A stretch of DNA of 43,384 nt, from the NCBI RefSeq assembly GCF_017592395.1, contig NZ_JAGFOU010000029.1, positions 1 to 43,384 on the forward strand, written 5' to 3'. This stretch comes from Actinomyces bowdenii. GTDB taxonomy: Bacteria > Actinomycetota > Actinomycetes > Actinomycetales > Actinomycetaceae. The notes beneath the pieces are model-generated. The model saw only the letters and a list, made by a program, of their open reading frames with translations, had not been told where the DNA came from and ran no database searches. Position numbers and translations under genes: made by a program. Below, one piece after another: positions 17,006-25,295 of the stretch; positions within the stretch are counted from its first letter, which is position 1, and every line of letters begins with the position of its first letter.

Positions 17006-17398
17006 ATGACCCGCATCGACCATGCCGCGCTCTGGGTCCAGGACCTGGAGGCCGCTCGCGACTTCTACTCCGAGTGGTTCCAAGGCGCTGCCGGCGAGCG
17101 CTACCACAACCCCCGTACCGGCCTGAGCACCTACTTCCTGGCCTTCGAGGGCGGCGCCCGCCTGGAGCTCATGCATCGGCCCGATGTCGTGGGCCCCGGT
17201 GGAGGGGACCGGCCGGGTTGGGCGCACCTGTCCTTCCGCCTCCCCGATGAGGCGGCGGTGGATGCGCTCGCCGCGTGCCTGGGGGAGCGCGGAGTCGCAG
17301 TGGTCGACGGGCCGCGGCGCACCGGCGACGGCTACTACGAGCTGGTCCTGCTGGACCCCGAGGGCAACCGCGTCGAGGTCGTCGCCGACTGGACCTGA
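17006..17398 (+). CDS. VOC-superfamily (glyoxalase/dioxygenase-like) protein
   Basis: The 130-residue protein has the paired beta-alpha-beta-beta-beta modules of the vicinal oxygen chelate fold. It starts with RIDHAALWVQDLEAARDFY, has LELMH at the end of the first module, WAHLSFRLPDEAAVDAL opening the second, and ends DPEGNRVEVVADW. Candidate metal ligands are His6, the Glu/His of LELMH, His in WAHLSF and Glu in NRVEVV. Members include glyoxalase I, fosfomycin-resistance enzymes and dioxygenases. Which applies here is unknown. GTGAGGAG lies upstream of ATG 17006. It closes the HxlR-nitroreductase cluster and is followed by a GC hairpin. Confidence 0.85.
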   Translation: MTRIDHAALWVQDLEAARDFYSEWFQGAAGERYHNPRTGLSTYFLAFEGGARLELMHRPDVVGPGGGDRPGWAHLSFRLPDEAAVDALAACLGERGVAVVDGPRRTGDGYYELVLLDPEGNRVEVVADWT

Positions 17399-17426
17399 GC
17401 CGCACCCCATCGCGGGCCCGCCCCGT

Positions 17427-17458
17427 CCCGCCCCACCGGCCTGTCCGAATGGGGCGGG
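17427..17458 (+). terminator. GC hairpin after the VOC gene
   Basis: CCCGCCCCA (17427-17435) pairs with TGGGGCGGG (17450-17458). An alternative stem uses ACCGGCCT (17435-17442) and AGGCCGGT (17465-17472), so two structures compete. The rest of the 297-base gap to the next gene holds the opuC-type upstream region. Confidence 0.5.
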
Positions 17459-17590
17459 GCGGCCAGGCCGGTGGAGGGGTCAGCCGGGCCGGCCGCCCCG
17501 CACTTCAGCCGCCGCCCCATGGCCACGGGCTCGCCGCGCTGTGCGATGGGCATGGCATGTCGGCCACCATTCGGTGTTTTCTGCGGGTTT

Positions 17591-17634
17591 CCACAGGTCT
17601 GTGGGCCGGTGGTCCCTGTCAGTCTTGCTATGGT
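17591..17634 (+). promoter_or_regulatory. Palindrome and -10 box upstream of the osmoprotectant operon
   Basis: CCACAG-GT-CTGTGG (17591-17604) is a perfect 6+2+6 inverted repeat. It ends 24 bases before TATGGT (17629-17634), a plausible -10 box 61 bases before the first start codon. The palindrome would cover the -35 region, a normal place for an operator. The cognate regulator is unknown. Confidence 0.4.
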
Positions 17635-17695
17635 CATGCCTGCGCAGTCGCCGCAGCACATGCCGGCGCCGCTGCGAGAGGAGTTGCGCTGCACG

Positions 17696-18622
17696 ATGAG
17701 CAGCACGATTGAGTTCGAGTCCGTCACCAAGCACTACCGTGACACCAGGGCCCGTGGGCCTGCGGCCGTTGAGTCCTTCAGCGCCAGCATCGCGGCGGGC
17801 ACCACCACTGTCCTCCTGGGATCCTCCGGGTGCGGGAAGACCACGCTCATGCGCATGGTCAATCGGATGGTGGAGCCCACCAGTGGCCGCATCCTCCTGG
17901 ACAGGCAGGACGTCTCGGCGCGCGACGCCGTGTCCCTGCGCCGCTCCATCGGGTACGTCATGCAGAACGCGGGCCTGCTCCCGCACCATCGGGTCATCGA
18001 CAACATCACCCTCGTGCCGCGCCTGCTGCGCCAGGACCGCGGCGCGGCCCGGCAGCGCGCCGAGGAGCTCATGGACCTGCTGGGCCTGGATCCCCAGCTC
18101 GCCGCGCGCTACCCCCACCAGCTCTCCGGCGGGCAGGCCCAGCGCGTCGGGGTGGCCCGCGCACTGGCCGCCGACCCCGGCGTGCTGCTCATGGATGAGC
18201 CCTTCGGGGCCGTCGACCCCCTTGTGCGCCGCGAGCTGCAGCGCGAGATGGTGCGCATCCAGGCCGAGCTGGGCAAGACCATCCTGTTCGTCACCCATGA
18301 CGTCGAGGAGGCCCTGACCCTGGGCGATGAGATCATCCTGCTGCGCGAGGGCGCCCAGATCGCCCAGCGCGGCACCGGCGCCCAGCTGCTGGCCGACCCC
18401 GCCGACGACTTCGTCGTGCGCTTCCTGGGACTCGACGACGCCCAGCGGCGCCTGCGCCTGGAGATCTGCGGTGAGCGCAGCGTCGTCGTGGACGCCTCGG
18501 GCCGCGCCGTTGGCCTGCTCGCTCAGGACGGCGCCGTTGCGCCGGCGGGCGGCGGGCCCGGGGCTGCCGGGACTCAGCCGGGCGCCGACGGCGCCCGGGG
18601 CGCTGCGGGGGAGCGGTCATGA
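17696..18622 (+). CDS. OpuC-type osmoprotectant ABC transporter, ATP-binding protein
   Basis: The 308-residue protein carries Walker A GSSGCGKTT near residue 42, Q-loop YVMQNAGLL, signature LSGGQAQRVGVARAL, Walker B VLLMDEPFGAVDP and H-loop VTHDVEEA. These are typical of the glycine-betaine/carnitine/choline (OpuC, ProV-like) subfamily. The C-terminal ~60 residues hold a shortened CBS-like stretch (RSVVVDASGRAVGLLAQDG) and then a Gly/Ala tail, so the usual CBS pair is incomplete. ATG 17696 is chosen for the family-like N-terminus. GAGAGGAG lies about 13 bases upstream, rather far, and ATG 17660 is a possible alternative. It is followed by two permeases and a lipoprotein, all overlapping by ATGA. 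Confidence 0.9.
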   Translation: MSSTIEFESVTKHYRDTRARGPAAVESFSASIAAGTTTVLLGSSGCGKTTLMRMVNRMVEPTSGRILLDRQDVSARDAVSLRRSIGYVMQNAGLLPHHRVIDNITLVPRLLRQDRGAARQRAEELMDLLGLDPQLAARYPHQLSGGQAQRVGVARALAADPGVLLMDEPFGAVDPLVRRELQREMVRIQAELGKTILFVTHDVEEALTLGDEIILLREGAQIAQRGTGAQLLADPADDFVVRFLGLDDAQRRLRLEICGERSVVVDASGRAVGLLAQDGAVAPAGGGPGAAGTQPGADGARGAAGERS

Positions 18623-19329
18623 GCTGGGTGGCGGCCAACCTCCCCCTCATCGCCGAGTATCTCGGTGCGCACCTGGCCCAGTGCCTGCCGGCGATCGCCG
18701 CAGCCCTGGTGCTCTCGATCCCCATCGCCCGACTGGCCCAGGGCTCCCGGGCGCTGCGCGCCCTGCTGGTCTCGGGGTCCTCCCTGCTGTACGCCGTGCC
18801 CTCCCTGGCGCTCTTCGTCATCCTGCCCATCATCCTGGGCACCGGAATCCGCGATGTCCTCAACGTCGTGGTCGCCCTGACCCTCTACGGCCTGGCGCTG
18901 CTGGTGCCGGCAACCTCTGACGCGCTGGACGCCGTCGAGCCGCGCGCCCTGGATGCGGCCACCGCCATGGGCATGGGGCGCATGCGCCGCTTCCTGACTG
19001 TCGAGCTGCCCCTGGCCGGCCCCACGATCCTCAACGGGCTGAGGGTCGTGGCCGTCTCCACCGTCTCCCTGACGACGGTGGGCGCCGTCCTGGGAGTGCG
19101 CAGCCTGGGCCGCCTGTTCACCGACGGCTTCCAGCGGGGGCTGACCGCCGAGATCCTCACCGGGCTGGTGATGACCCTGGCCCTGGCCCTGGTGCTTGAC
19201 GGCCTCATCATCCTGGGGGGCCGCCTCGCACTGCCCTGGACCCGGCGCCCCGGCACCCCGGAGCCCCTGGGCGATGGGCCCGAGCGCGAGCCCAAGATCC
19301 CAGCGCAGGCAGGGAGCGGCGCGGCATGA
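18619..19329 (+). CDS. OpuC-type osmoprotectant ABC transporter, permease 1
   Basis: The 236-residue permease has five or six hydrophobic helices. It carries the EAA loop ALDAATAMGMGRMRRFLTVELPLAGPTILNGL near residue 110-140, which docks to the ATPase, and the GVRSLGRLFTDGF segment typical of the betaine/choline BPD permeases. The start lies inside the ATPase stop (ATGA at 18619-18622), so translation is coupled. The last ~35 residues form a charged cytoplasmic tail. It presumably pairs with permease 2 to form the channel. Confidence 0.88.
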   Translation: MSWVAANLPLIAEYLGAHLAQCLPAIAAALVLSIPIARLAQGSRALRALLVSGSSLLYAVPSLALFVILPIILGTGIRDVLNVVVALTLYGLALLVPATSDALDAVEPRALDAATAMGMGRMRRFLTVELPLAGPTILNGLRVVAVSTVSLTTVGAVLGVRSLGRLFTDGFQRGLTAEILTGLVMTLALALVLDGLIILGGRLALPWTRRPGTPEPLGDGPEREPKIPAQAGSGAA

Positions 19330-20006
19330 GGTTCTTCCTGGGGGCGCTGGCCTACATCCTGGATTCCGCCCACTGGGGCGGCCCCATGGGGATCGGGACA
19401 CTGACCCTCCAGCACGTGCTGTACTCCCTGCTGGGCGTGGGCGCCGCCGCCCTCATCGGCGTGCCCGCGGGCTGGTGGGTGGGCCACCGCGGCATGGGCC
19501 GCGGCTGGGTCCAGGCCCTGTCGGGCTCGGTGCGCGCCCTGCCGACCCTGGGCCTGATCACCCTGTTCGCCCTGGCCCTGGGGATCGGACTGGCCGCGCC
19601 CCTGCTGGCCTTCGCCATCCTGGCCCTGCCCAGCGTGCTGGCCGGCGCCACCAACGGCATCCGGGCGGCCTCGGCCAGCGCCGTCGACGGGGCCAGGGGC
19701 TCGGGGATGAGCGAGGCCCAGATCCTCTGGCGCGTGGAGATCCCCCTGGGCGCGCCCCTGCTCCTGGGAGGCCTGCGCTCTGCCAGCCTCCAGGTCATCT
19801 CCACCGCCACACTGGCCGCCTACACCGGGGCCGGGGGACTGGGGCGCCTGATGTTCCTCGGCCTGAAGACCCAGAACTACACGATGATGCTGGCCGCGGC
19901 GCTCATGGTCATCGCCCTGGCCCTGGCCTCGGAGTGCATCTTCGCCCTGGCGCAGCGGGTCTGGGCCCCCGCAGGATCGCGCCACTACCGGAAGGACCCC
20001 GCATGA
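19326..20006 (+). CDS. OpuC-type osmoprotectant ABC transporter, permease 2
   Basis: The 226-residue permease has six hydrophobic helices. Its EAA loop (AVDGARGSGMSEAQILWRVEIPLGAPLLLGGLR) lies near residue 118-150, followed by TAAYTGAGGLGRLMFLGL, the pattern of OpuCB/OpuCD-type proteins. It starts inside the stop of permease 1 (ATGA). Having two different permeases plus a lipoprotein is the OpuC arrangement. Confidence 0.88.
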   Translation: MRFFLGALAYILDSAHWGGPMGIGTLTLQHVLYSLLGVGAAALIGVPAGWWVGHRGMGRGWVQALSGSVRALPTLGLITLFALALGIGLAAPLLAFAILALPSVLAGATNGIRAASASAVDGARGSGMSEAQILWRVEIPLGAPLLLGGLRSASLQVISTATLAAYTGAGGLGRLMFLGLKTQNYTMMLAAALMVIALALASECIFALAQRVWAPAGSRHYRKDPA

Positions 20007-20956
20007 GCTCGCCCCACCCCGCACCCGTACCGGGCGCCCCGGCCCCGGGACGCCGCAGCCTGCTGGCCCTGGGAGGTGCCCTGGCCCTGGGGGCCGCGGC
20101 CGCCTGCTCCAACCGCGACCCCTTCGCCCAGGAGGGCGGCGCCGTCATGGAGGGGCGGACCATCGTGGTGGGCAGCCAGCAGTACTACTCCAACGAGATC
20201 ATCGCCGAGCTCTACGCCCAGGCCCTGGAGCACGCCGGGATGGAGGTCCAGCGCCAGTTCCAGATCGGACAGCGCGAGGTCTACCTGCCCGAGCTGGAGT
20301 CCGGCACCATCCAGGTCCTTCCCGAGTACGGCGGCAACCTGCTGCAGTACTATGACCCCCGGACCACCGCCTCCGGCTCGAGCGGCGTCTACGACGCACT
20401 CCTCACGGCCCTGCCCGCCGCGCTGACCGCCCTGACCCCGGCGCCGGCCACCGACCAGGACTCCCTGGTCGTCACCCGCGCCACCGCCCAGGAGCACTCC
20501 CTGACCACCATCGGGGACCTGGCCTCCCTGGGGCGCCCCATCAGCATCGCGGCCAACTCCGAGTTCAACACCCGGCCCTATGGCCCGCAGGGCCTCAGGC
20601 GGGTCTACGGCGTCGAGGCCGCGGTCACCCCCGTGGAGGACTCGGGAGGGCCGCTGACGGTCAAGGCCGTCACCGACGGCACGGTCGACGTCGCCGACAT
20701 CTACTCCTCCGACCCCTCCATCGCCGCCAACGACCTGGTGATCCTGGAGGACCCCGAGGGGCTCATCCTGCCCCAGAACGTCACGCCGGTGGTGGCGGCC
20801 ACCCTGCCCGCTGCCGCGGCCACCGCCATCAACCGGGTCTCGGAGCGCCTGACCACCGAGGAGCTCAGGTCCCTCAACGCCCGCTCCACCCGGGAGCAGC
20901 TCGACCCGGCCACCATCGCGGCCGACTGGCTGGCCTCCCAGGGCCTGGACGGCTAG
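20003..20956 (+). CDS. Osmoprotectant-binding lipoprotein (OpuCC-like)
   Basis: The 317-residue protein has an N-terminal export signal with an RRSLLALGG run and a lipobox-like AAAC near residue 34, so it is probably lipid-anchored on the outer face of the membrane. The mature part fits the OpuAC/OpuCC substrate-binding fold: TIVVGSQQYYSNEIIAELYA, LPEYGGNLLQYYD and DVADIYSSDPSIAANDLVILED. The aromatic residues in QYY and EYGGN probably contribute to a quaternary-ammonium cage. Ligands of the family are glycine betaine, choline, carnitine or proline betaine. It is translated from within the permease 2 stop. Its TAG stop shares CTAG with the stop of the opposing MFS gene, leaving no room for a terminator. 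Confidence 0.9.
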   Translation: MSSPHPAPVPGAPAPGRRSLLALGGALALGAAAACSNRDPFAQEGGAVMEGRTIVVGSQQYYSNEIIAELYAQALEHAGMEVQRQFQIGQREVYLPELESGTIQVLPEYGGNLLQYYDPRTTASGSSGVYDALLTALPAALTALTPAPATDQDSLVVTRATAQEHSLTTIGDLASLGRPISIAANSEFNTRPYGPQGLRRVYGVEAAVTPVEDSGGPLTVKAVTDGTVDVADIYSSDPSIAANDLVILEDPEGLILPQNVTPVVAATLPAAAATAINRVSERLTTEELRSLNARSTREQLDPATIAADWLASQGLDG

Positions 20957-22308
20957 GACGGCGGGGCGGTCCCTGCCCCGTCCCGCCCGCGCGGCCGCAG
21001 AGCCGGGTGCGCCCAGGCCACCAGGACGCTCGCACCGAGCACGCCGAGCGCGAGCGCGAAGGGCGCCAGCGGGTGCCAGCCGTACAGGGCGGTGGCGGTC
21101 ACCGGGGCGAAGACCCAGGTCAGGGCGCCCGTGGCCTGGAGGACTCCGGCCACGCCCCCCTGCTCAGCCGGCCCGACCGCCAGGGAGCCGCCCGCGGTGA
21201 AGCCGGGGCCCACGAGGCCGGCGCACAGCCCCACGGCGAAGGTCGCACCGGCCATGAGCCACAGCCACGGCGCCGCAGCCAGGACGGCCAGCGCCACGGC
21301 TGCGGCGCTGACTCCCATGCGCACCAGTCGGGCCGGCCCCCACCCCAGGCGCGGCACAATGAGGAGCTGGGTGAGCATCGCGCCGGCGGCATTGGCCAGC
21401 AGCATGACGGCGGTCAGGCTCACCGCCCGCTCCGCGGGCAGGTGCAGGCGGTCCTGGATGATGAACCCGGCGATGATCTGCACCACGCCCGAGGCGAAGA
21501 ACATGCCGAAGGAGGAGCCGATCCATGGCAGGAGGCGGGGGTCCGACCATGGCACGCGCGGCGGCAGCGCTCCGCCATCGCAGTGGCGGGGGCCACCACC
21601 GGCGCCGAGGCCGCCCCGGGGAGGGCCCGGCGGGGCGGCGCCGGCGGTGCGCCAGGGCGCGCGGGGCGTGCCGGGCGCGCCCGGCACGGCCACGGCGGCG
21701 ATGACCAGCGCCACGAGGATGAGCAGCGGTGTGGCATGCACCGGGGCGTGGATCGACCAGGCCCCCAGGGCGCTGGAGAGCACCGATCCAACAACGATGC
21801 TCAACTGGACCGCGCCGGCGAAGGCCGACATCCCGCGCACCCGGGAGGGCTCATCGGGGGTGATCCGGGCGATGAGCGCCTGGCCGGTGGGCGGGATGGC
21901 CGCCACGGCCCCGCCGAAGAACGGGCCGCGCGCCACGACGATGATGGCCGCGGTCGCCGCCGCTCCCAGTAGGCCGCGGGAGCGCAGAGCCACCGCGGAG
22001 GCGAACAGGCACCCCGAGACCGCCGCCAGGACCAGGGCGATGAGCAGGACCCGGCGCAGGCCCCAGGCCACGGAGCGCCGGCCCCAGAACTGGCTGAGCA
22101 CGGTGACGGTCAGCGCGGCGATGGACACCGCCAGGCCCACCACCCACTCGGGCAGCGCCAGGGCGCGCGCCAGCGGGGCGATCGACACGTTGAGCATGTT
22201 CTGCGCCGCATAGGTGAACAGGCAGATGACCAGCAGCGCGCGCAGGCGCGGATCGGCCAGGACCGGGCGCGGGGGCGCGCCAGGGGCGGGGCGGGAGGGA
22301 TCAGGCAC
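20953..22308 (-). CDS. MFS transporter
   Basis: The 451-residue protein has about twelve hydrophobic helices in two halves. Between them is a loop of ~40 Pro/Gly/Arg-rich residues (around 210-250). The first half contains LSQFWGRRSVAWGLRRVLLIA at the loop between helices 2 and 3, where MFS proteins have the GxxxDRxGRR motif. The segment FGGAVAAIPPTGQALIARITP is also MFS-like. Drug efflux is a common role for this group, but no substrate is indicated. The GTG start at 22308 lies 6 bases after a TAGAGT box, so it is predicted to be leaderless. It runs head-on into the osmoprotectant operon. Confidence 0.85.
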   Translation of the reverse strand: MPDPSRPAPGAPPRPVLADPRLRALLVICLFTYAAQNMLNVSIAPLARALALPEWVVGLAVSIAALTVTVLSQFWGRRSVAWGLRRVLLIALVLAAVSGCLFASAVALRSRGLLGAAATAAIIVVARGPFFGGAVAAIPPTGQALIARITPDEPSRVRGMSAFAGAVQLSIVVGSVLSSALGAWSIHAPVHATPLLILVALVIAAVAVPGAPGTPRAPWRTAGAAPPGPPRGGLGAGGGPRHCDGGALPPRVPWSDPRLLPWIGSSFGMFFASGVVQIIAGFIIQDRLHLPAERAVSLTAVMLLANAAGAMLTQLLIVPRLGWGPARLVRMGVSAAAVALAVLAAAPWLWLMAGATFAVGLCAGLVGPGFTAGGSLAVGPAEQGGVAGVLQATGALTWVFAPVTATALYGWHPLAPFALALGVLGASVLVAWAHPALRPRGRDGAGTAPPS

Positions 22309-22314
22309 CGCAGC

Positions 22315-22320
22315 ACTCTA
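22315..22320 (-). promoter_or_regulatory. -10 box placing a leaderless start for the MFS gene
   Basis: On the minus strand TAGAGT is followed by 6 bases (GCTGCG) and GTG 22308. No Shine-Dalgarno is present. This box decides the GTG start. Confidence 0.6.
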
Positions 22321-22398
22321 GTGCGTCCTCCCCGCGCCTCCCGGACGGCCTGCCCGCTGTGGCGCCGCGTGGCCGGCGCTGACGCGGGGCCGGTGGGA

Positions 22399-23016
22399 TC
22401 AGAGGTGCACCCAGGTCTCCAGGCGCCAGCGGGCGTCCCCCGAGACGGGGCGCCAGGCTCCCGGGGCATCGGAGCGGGCGGGGTCGATGACCCACTCCCG
22501 GGTGGGGATCGCCGGTGCCCGCACCAGGGCGGAGTCCGCCAGCCCGCGCTCCCGGGCGCGCTGGGAGGCGTCCAGGTCCAGGATGCTGACCACCAGCACA
22601 TCGGGCAGGCCCGCGGCCAGCGCCTGGTCGTAGACCTGCGCGCCGCCGATCACCCACAGCCGCGGGAGCCCTGCGGCCCGGCCCGTGCGGGGATCATCGC
22701 CCAGATCCAGGGCCAGTCCACGGGCGGCGGTGGCCAGTGCCTCGCGCAGGCTGGAGGCGCGCAGCGCCCCGGGGGCCTGCCACCGGGGGTTGCGGGTGAG
22801 GACCACATTGCGCCTGCCGGGCAGGGCCCCGCCCAGGGATTCCCAGGTGGTGCGGCCCATGACCAGGCCGCAGCCCATCGTCGTGGCCTTGAAGTGCTGG
22901 AAGTCCGCGGGCACGCGCCACAGCATGCCGCCGTCGGCCCCCAGGACGCCGGTGATGTCCTGGGCCCAGATCATGCCCAGGCCCCCGACGGGGCTCCTGC
23001 GCGTGCTCACTGTCAT
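22399..23016 (-). CDS. folA: Dihydrofolate reductase
   Basis: The 205-residue protein reduces dihydrofolate to tetrahydrofolate with NADPH. Visible DHFR motifs are GMIWAQDITGVLGADGGMLWRVPADFQHFK with the substrate Asp in VPADF, MGRTTWESLGGALPGRRNVVLTR and VIGGAQVYDQAL. At 205 residues it is longer than E. coli DHFR (159). The extra length lies mainly in a loop before the VIGG motif (ARGLALDLGDDPRTGRAAG) and in the C-terminal part. It lies 64 bases downstream of thyA on the same strand, the usual pairing because thymidylate synthase produces dihydrofolate. Confidence 0.93.
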   Translation of the reverse strand: MTVSTRRSPVGGLGMIWAQDITGVLGADGGMLWRVPADFQHFKATTMGCGLVMGRTTWESLGGALPGRRNVVLTRNPRWQAPGALRASSLREALATAARGLALDLGDDPRTGRAAGLPRLWVIGGAQVYDQALAAGLPDVLVVSILDLDASQRARERGLADSALVRAPAIPTREWVIDPARSDAPGAWRPVSGDARWRLETWVHL

Positions 23017-23080
23017 GGGTCTGGCGCCTCTCTGCTTCAGGGCTGCACGGTGGCTGGGGCCGGGCGCGCCGGCGAGGGGT

Positions 23081-23938
23081 CTAGACGGCCACCGGGGCCT
23101 TGATCGCCGGATGGTGCTCGTAGCCCTGGGAGGCGTCGATGCCCTCCATGGTGTACTCGCCGATGGAGGCGGCGCGCTCCAGGCGCAGCGTGGGGAAGGG
23201 GTGGGCCCGGGGCACGCGGGAGAGCTGGGTGCGGACCTGGTCGACGTGATTGTCGTAGATGTGGCAGTCCCCGCCGGTCCAGATGAGCTCGCCCGCCTCC
23301 AGGTCCGCCTGCTGGGCGAGCATGTGGGTGAGCAGGGCGTAGGAGGCGATGTTGAAGGGCACCCCCAGGAAGAGGTCCGCGCTGCGCTGGTAGACCTGCA
23401 GGCTCAGGCGCCCCTGGGCCACATGGCACTGGAAGAAGGCGTGGCAGGGGGCCAGGGCCATCCGGTCGAGGTCGGAGACGTTCCAGGCCGAGACCAGCAT
23501 CCGTCGCGAGTCGGGGTCGGTGCGCAGGGTGGTCACCAGGGACGCGATCTGGTCCACGGCGCCGCCCTCCCGGGTGGGCCAAGAGCGCCACTGGGAGCCG
23601 TAGACGGGGCCCAGCTCGCCGGATTCGTCGGCCCACTCGTCCCAGATGGTGATGCCCCGCTCCTGGAGCCAGCGCACGTTCGTGGACCCCTGGAGGAACC
23701 ACAGCAGCTCGCCCTTGACGGCCTTCATCGCCACGAACTTCGTGGTCACCCGGGGGAAGCCCGCGGACAGGTCGTAGCGCAGCTGGCGGGCGAACAGGGA
23801 GCGGGTCCCCGTGCCCGTGCGGTCGGACTTGGCCGCGCCCTGCGCCAGGACCTCGGCCAGGAGGTTCTCATAGGCGACGTCCGCCCCCTGGGGGGCGTGC
23901 AGCCCCATCGCCTTCAGGGCCGGGTAGGCGGTGCTCAT
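23081..23938 (-). CDS. thyA: Thymidylate synthase
   Basis: The 285-residue enzyme methylates dUMP to dTMP with methylenetetrahydrofolate. Diagnostic parts are [20 protein letters not shown] with the phosphate-binding Arg, [33 protein letters not shown] with the catalytic Cys, [20 protein letters not shown] and [10 protein letters not shown]. The length is close to E. coli ThyA. Its ATG overlaps the stop of the upstream EcsC-like gene by ATGA, so these two and folA probably form one transcript. Confidence 0.96.
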   Translation of the reverse strand: MSTAYPALKAMGLHAPQGADVAYENLLAEVLAQGAAKSDRTGTGTRSLFARQLRYDLSAGFPRVTTKFVAMKAVKGELLWFLQGSTNVRWLQERGITIWDEWADESGELGPVYGSQWRSWPTREGGAVDQIASLVTTLRTDPDSRRMLVSAWNVSDLDRMALAPCHAFFQCHVAQGRLSLQVYQRSADLFLGVPFNIASYALLTHMLAQQADLEAGELIWTGGDCHIYDNHVDQVRTQLSRVPRAHPFPTLRLERAASIGEYTMEGIDASQGYEHHPAIKAPVAV

Positions 23939-24612
23939 ACCTCGATGACCTCAGCCGGGTCGATGAGGGCCGCGGGCCCCAGCGCCGCCTGGGCGCCCTC
24001 GATGACGTGGTTGGCCAGGGCGCGCCCGCCGGTCCAGCCGATGGCGGCGCCGATGCCGAAGGGCAGCAGGCGCCCCAGGGCCAGGGCACCGCCCTTGGCC
24101 GCCGTCCTCTTGACCATGCGCTTGGCCAGCTGGGAGTTGACCGAGCGCACCGTGGGCAGCGGCATCTGGGCGAGCATCTGGGCGGCCCAGAACAGGGAGG
24201 TCAGGCCCAGCTGGCCCTGGACCGCCTCGGCCCCCTCGCGGCCCAGCAGGGCGGAGAGCACCAGGGCGCGGCGGCGCTCGACATCGACCACCCGCAGCCC
24301 GTGGAGCTCGGCCACGGTGAGCACATAGGTCACGGCCGAGGCCACGAAGACGGCCGTCTGCCCCACTGTCAGGGCGGCGGCCGTGCCCGTGCCCACGGCG
24401 GGCAGCGCCGCGGAGGCCCCCACCGCGCCGGAGGAGAGCCCGGCCTCCCGCCGGAAGCGGGCGGCCGCCAGCTCCACCAGCTCGGCGGTGTCGGCGCCCG
24501 GCCGGTCGCGGCGCATGCGGGCCACGCGCTCGGTGATGCGGGCGGCGGGGATGTCGATGGCCCGGTTGATGGCCCTTTCCAGGGCTGTGGGCCTACCGGT
24601 TGAGGTGGACAA
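23935..24612 (-). CDS. EcsC-like protein of unknown function
   Basis: The 225-residue protein begins with a charged helical part ([24 protein letters not shown]). It continues with moderately hydrophobic helices ([38 protein letters not shown]) and ends with [29 protein letters not shown]. The Gly-rich helices and the P-x-G-x-x-I-G segment recall EcsC-family proteins, whose function is unclear. This is a recollection, not a search result. Translation is coupled to thyA by an ATGA overlap. GGAG lies just upstream of ATG 24612. Confidence 0.65.
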   Translation of the reverse strand: MSTSTGRPTALERAINRAIDIPAARITERVARMRRDRPGADTAELVELAAARFRREAGLSSGAVGASAALPAVGTGTAAALTVGQTAVFVASAVTYVLTVAELHGLRVVDVERRRALVLSALLGREGAEAVQGQLGLTSLFWAAQMLAQMPLPTVRSVNSQLAKRMVKRTAAKGGALALGRLLPFGIGAAIGWTGGRALANHVIEGAQAALGPAALIDPAEVIEV

Positions 24613-24696
24613 GGCTTCTCCTGGGGTCGGGCGGTCGGGGCTGCGGGGCCGAGACTGGTCGGGGGCTGATGGGCGGGGCCGCGCGGCGGCGCGCGC

Positions 24697-25149
24697 CTAG
24701 TCCTCGTCGGGGTCGACGATCTCCATGGTGATGGCCGCGCCCTTCTCCAGGGTGTGGCCCACGGTGCAGGAGCGCTCGATCGCGCCCTCGACCCGCTCGG
24801 CCAGGACTGAGCGCTTGGACTCGTCCAGTCCTGACAGGTCGGTGACGATCTCGACCTGGAAGGACTCGTAGCGCTCCTCCGCCTCGTTCTTGACCGTGGA
24901 GCAGCCCACGGTCGCGGCGAATCCCTCACCCAGGGCCTTGGCCAGCCGGTGGTCGGCCGACAGGGTGTTGCAGGTGGCCAGGGCGATCTTGAGCAGCTCG
25001 CCGGGGGAGAACTCGCCGGGGCCCATGCCCACGCGCACCTGGGCGCCGTTGGCGTTGTGGCCGATGTACTGGCGGGTTCCCACGCGCTCGGCCCACACGG
25101 CTCCGGGGGCCGAGGGCTGGGGGCTGGGGGTGGTTCCGGTGTCAGTCAT
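24697..25149 (-). CDS. OsmC/Ohr-family peroxidase-like protein
   Basis: The 150-residue protein has the two conserved redox Cys of OsmC/Ohr proteins: Cys60 in LLKIALATCNTLSAD and Cys128 in AIERSCTVGHTLEKG. These enzymes reduce organic hydroperoxides through a disulfide between the two Cys. The first ~20 residues are a flexible Pro/Ser/Thr extension. The short spacing and the SCTVG motif point to the OsmC/YhfA side rather than strict Ohr. CACGAT followed by 6 bases before the ATG could be a weak -10 box for a leaderless transcript. It lies between the DUF2505 gene and the EcsC-thyA-folA group on the same strand. Confidence 0.87.
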   Translation of the reverse strand: MTDTGTTPSPQPSAPGAVWAERVGTRQYIGHNANGAQVRVGMGPGEFSPGELLKIALATCNTLSADHRLAKALGEGFAATVGCSTVKNEAEERYESFQVEIVTDLSGLDESKRSVLAERVEGAIERSCTVGHTLEKGAAITMEIVDPDED

Positions 25150-25251
25150 GCCTCGATCGTGCCATACGGCCGGTCCCGCCCCGGCCGGTGCCGCCCCTCT
25201 GCGCGCCAGGCGAACTGGGAATACCGGCCGGGTGTGGGCCCCGCCTCCTCG

Positions 25252-25283
25252 GGCAGCGCCCGGGGCGGGGCCCGGGCGCTGCC
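25252..25283 (-). terminator. Strong hairpin after the DUF2505 gene
   Basis: GGCAGCGCCCGGG (25252-25264) pairs perfectly with CCCGGGCGCTGCC (25271-25283) around a 6-base loop, 12 bases after the stop at 25296 on the minus strand. A second pairing of GGGCCCCGCC (25236-25245) with GGCGGGGCCC (25264-25273) competes with it. Confidence 0.65.
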
Positions 25284-25295
25284 AGGCCGTCGGCC

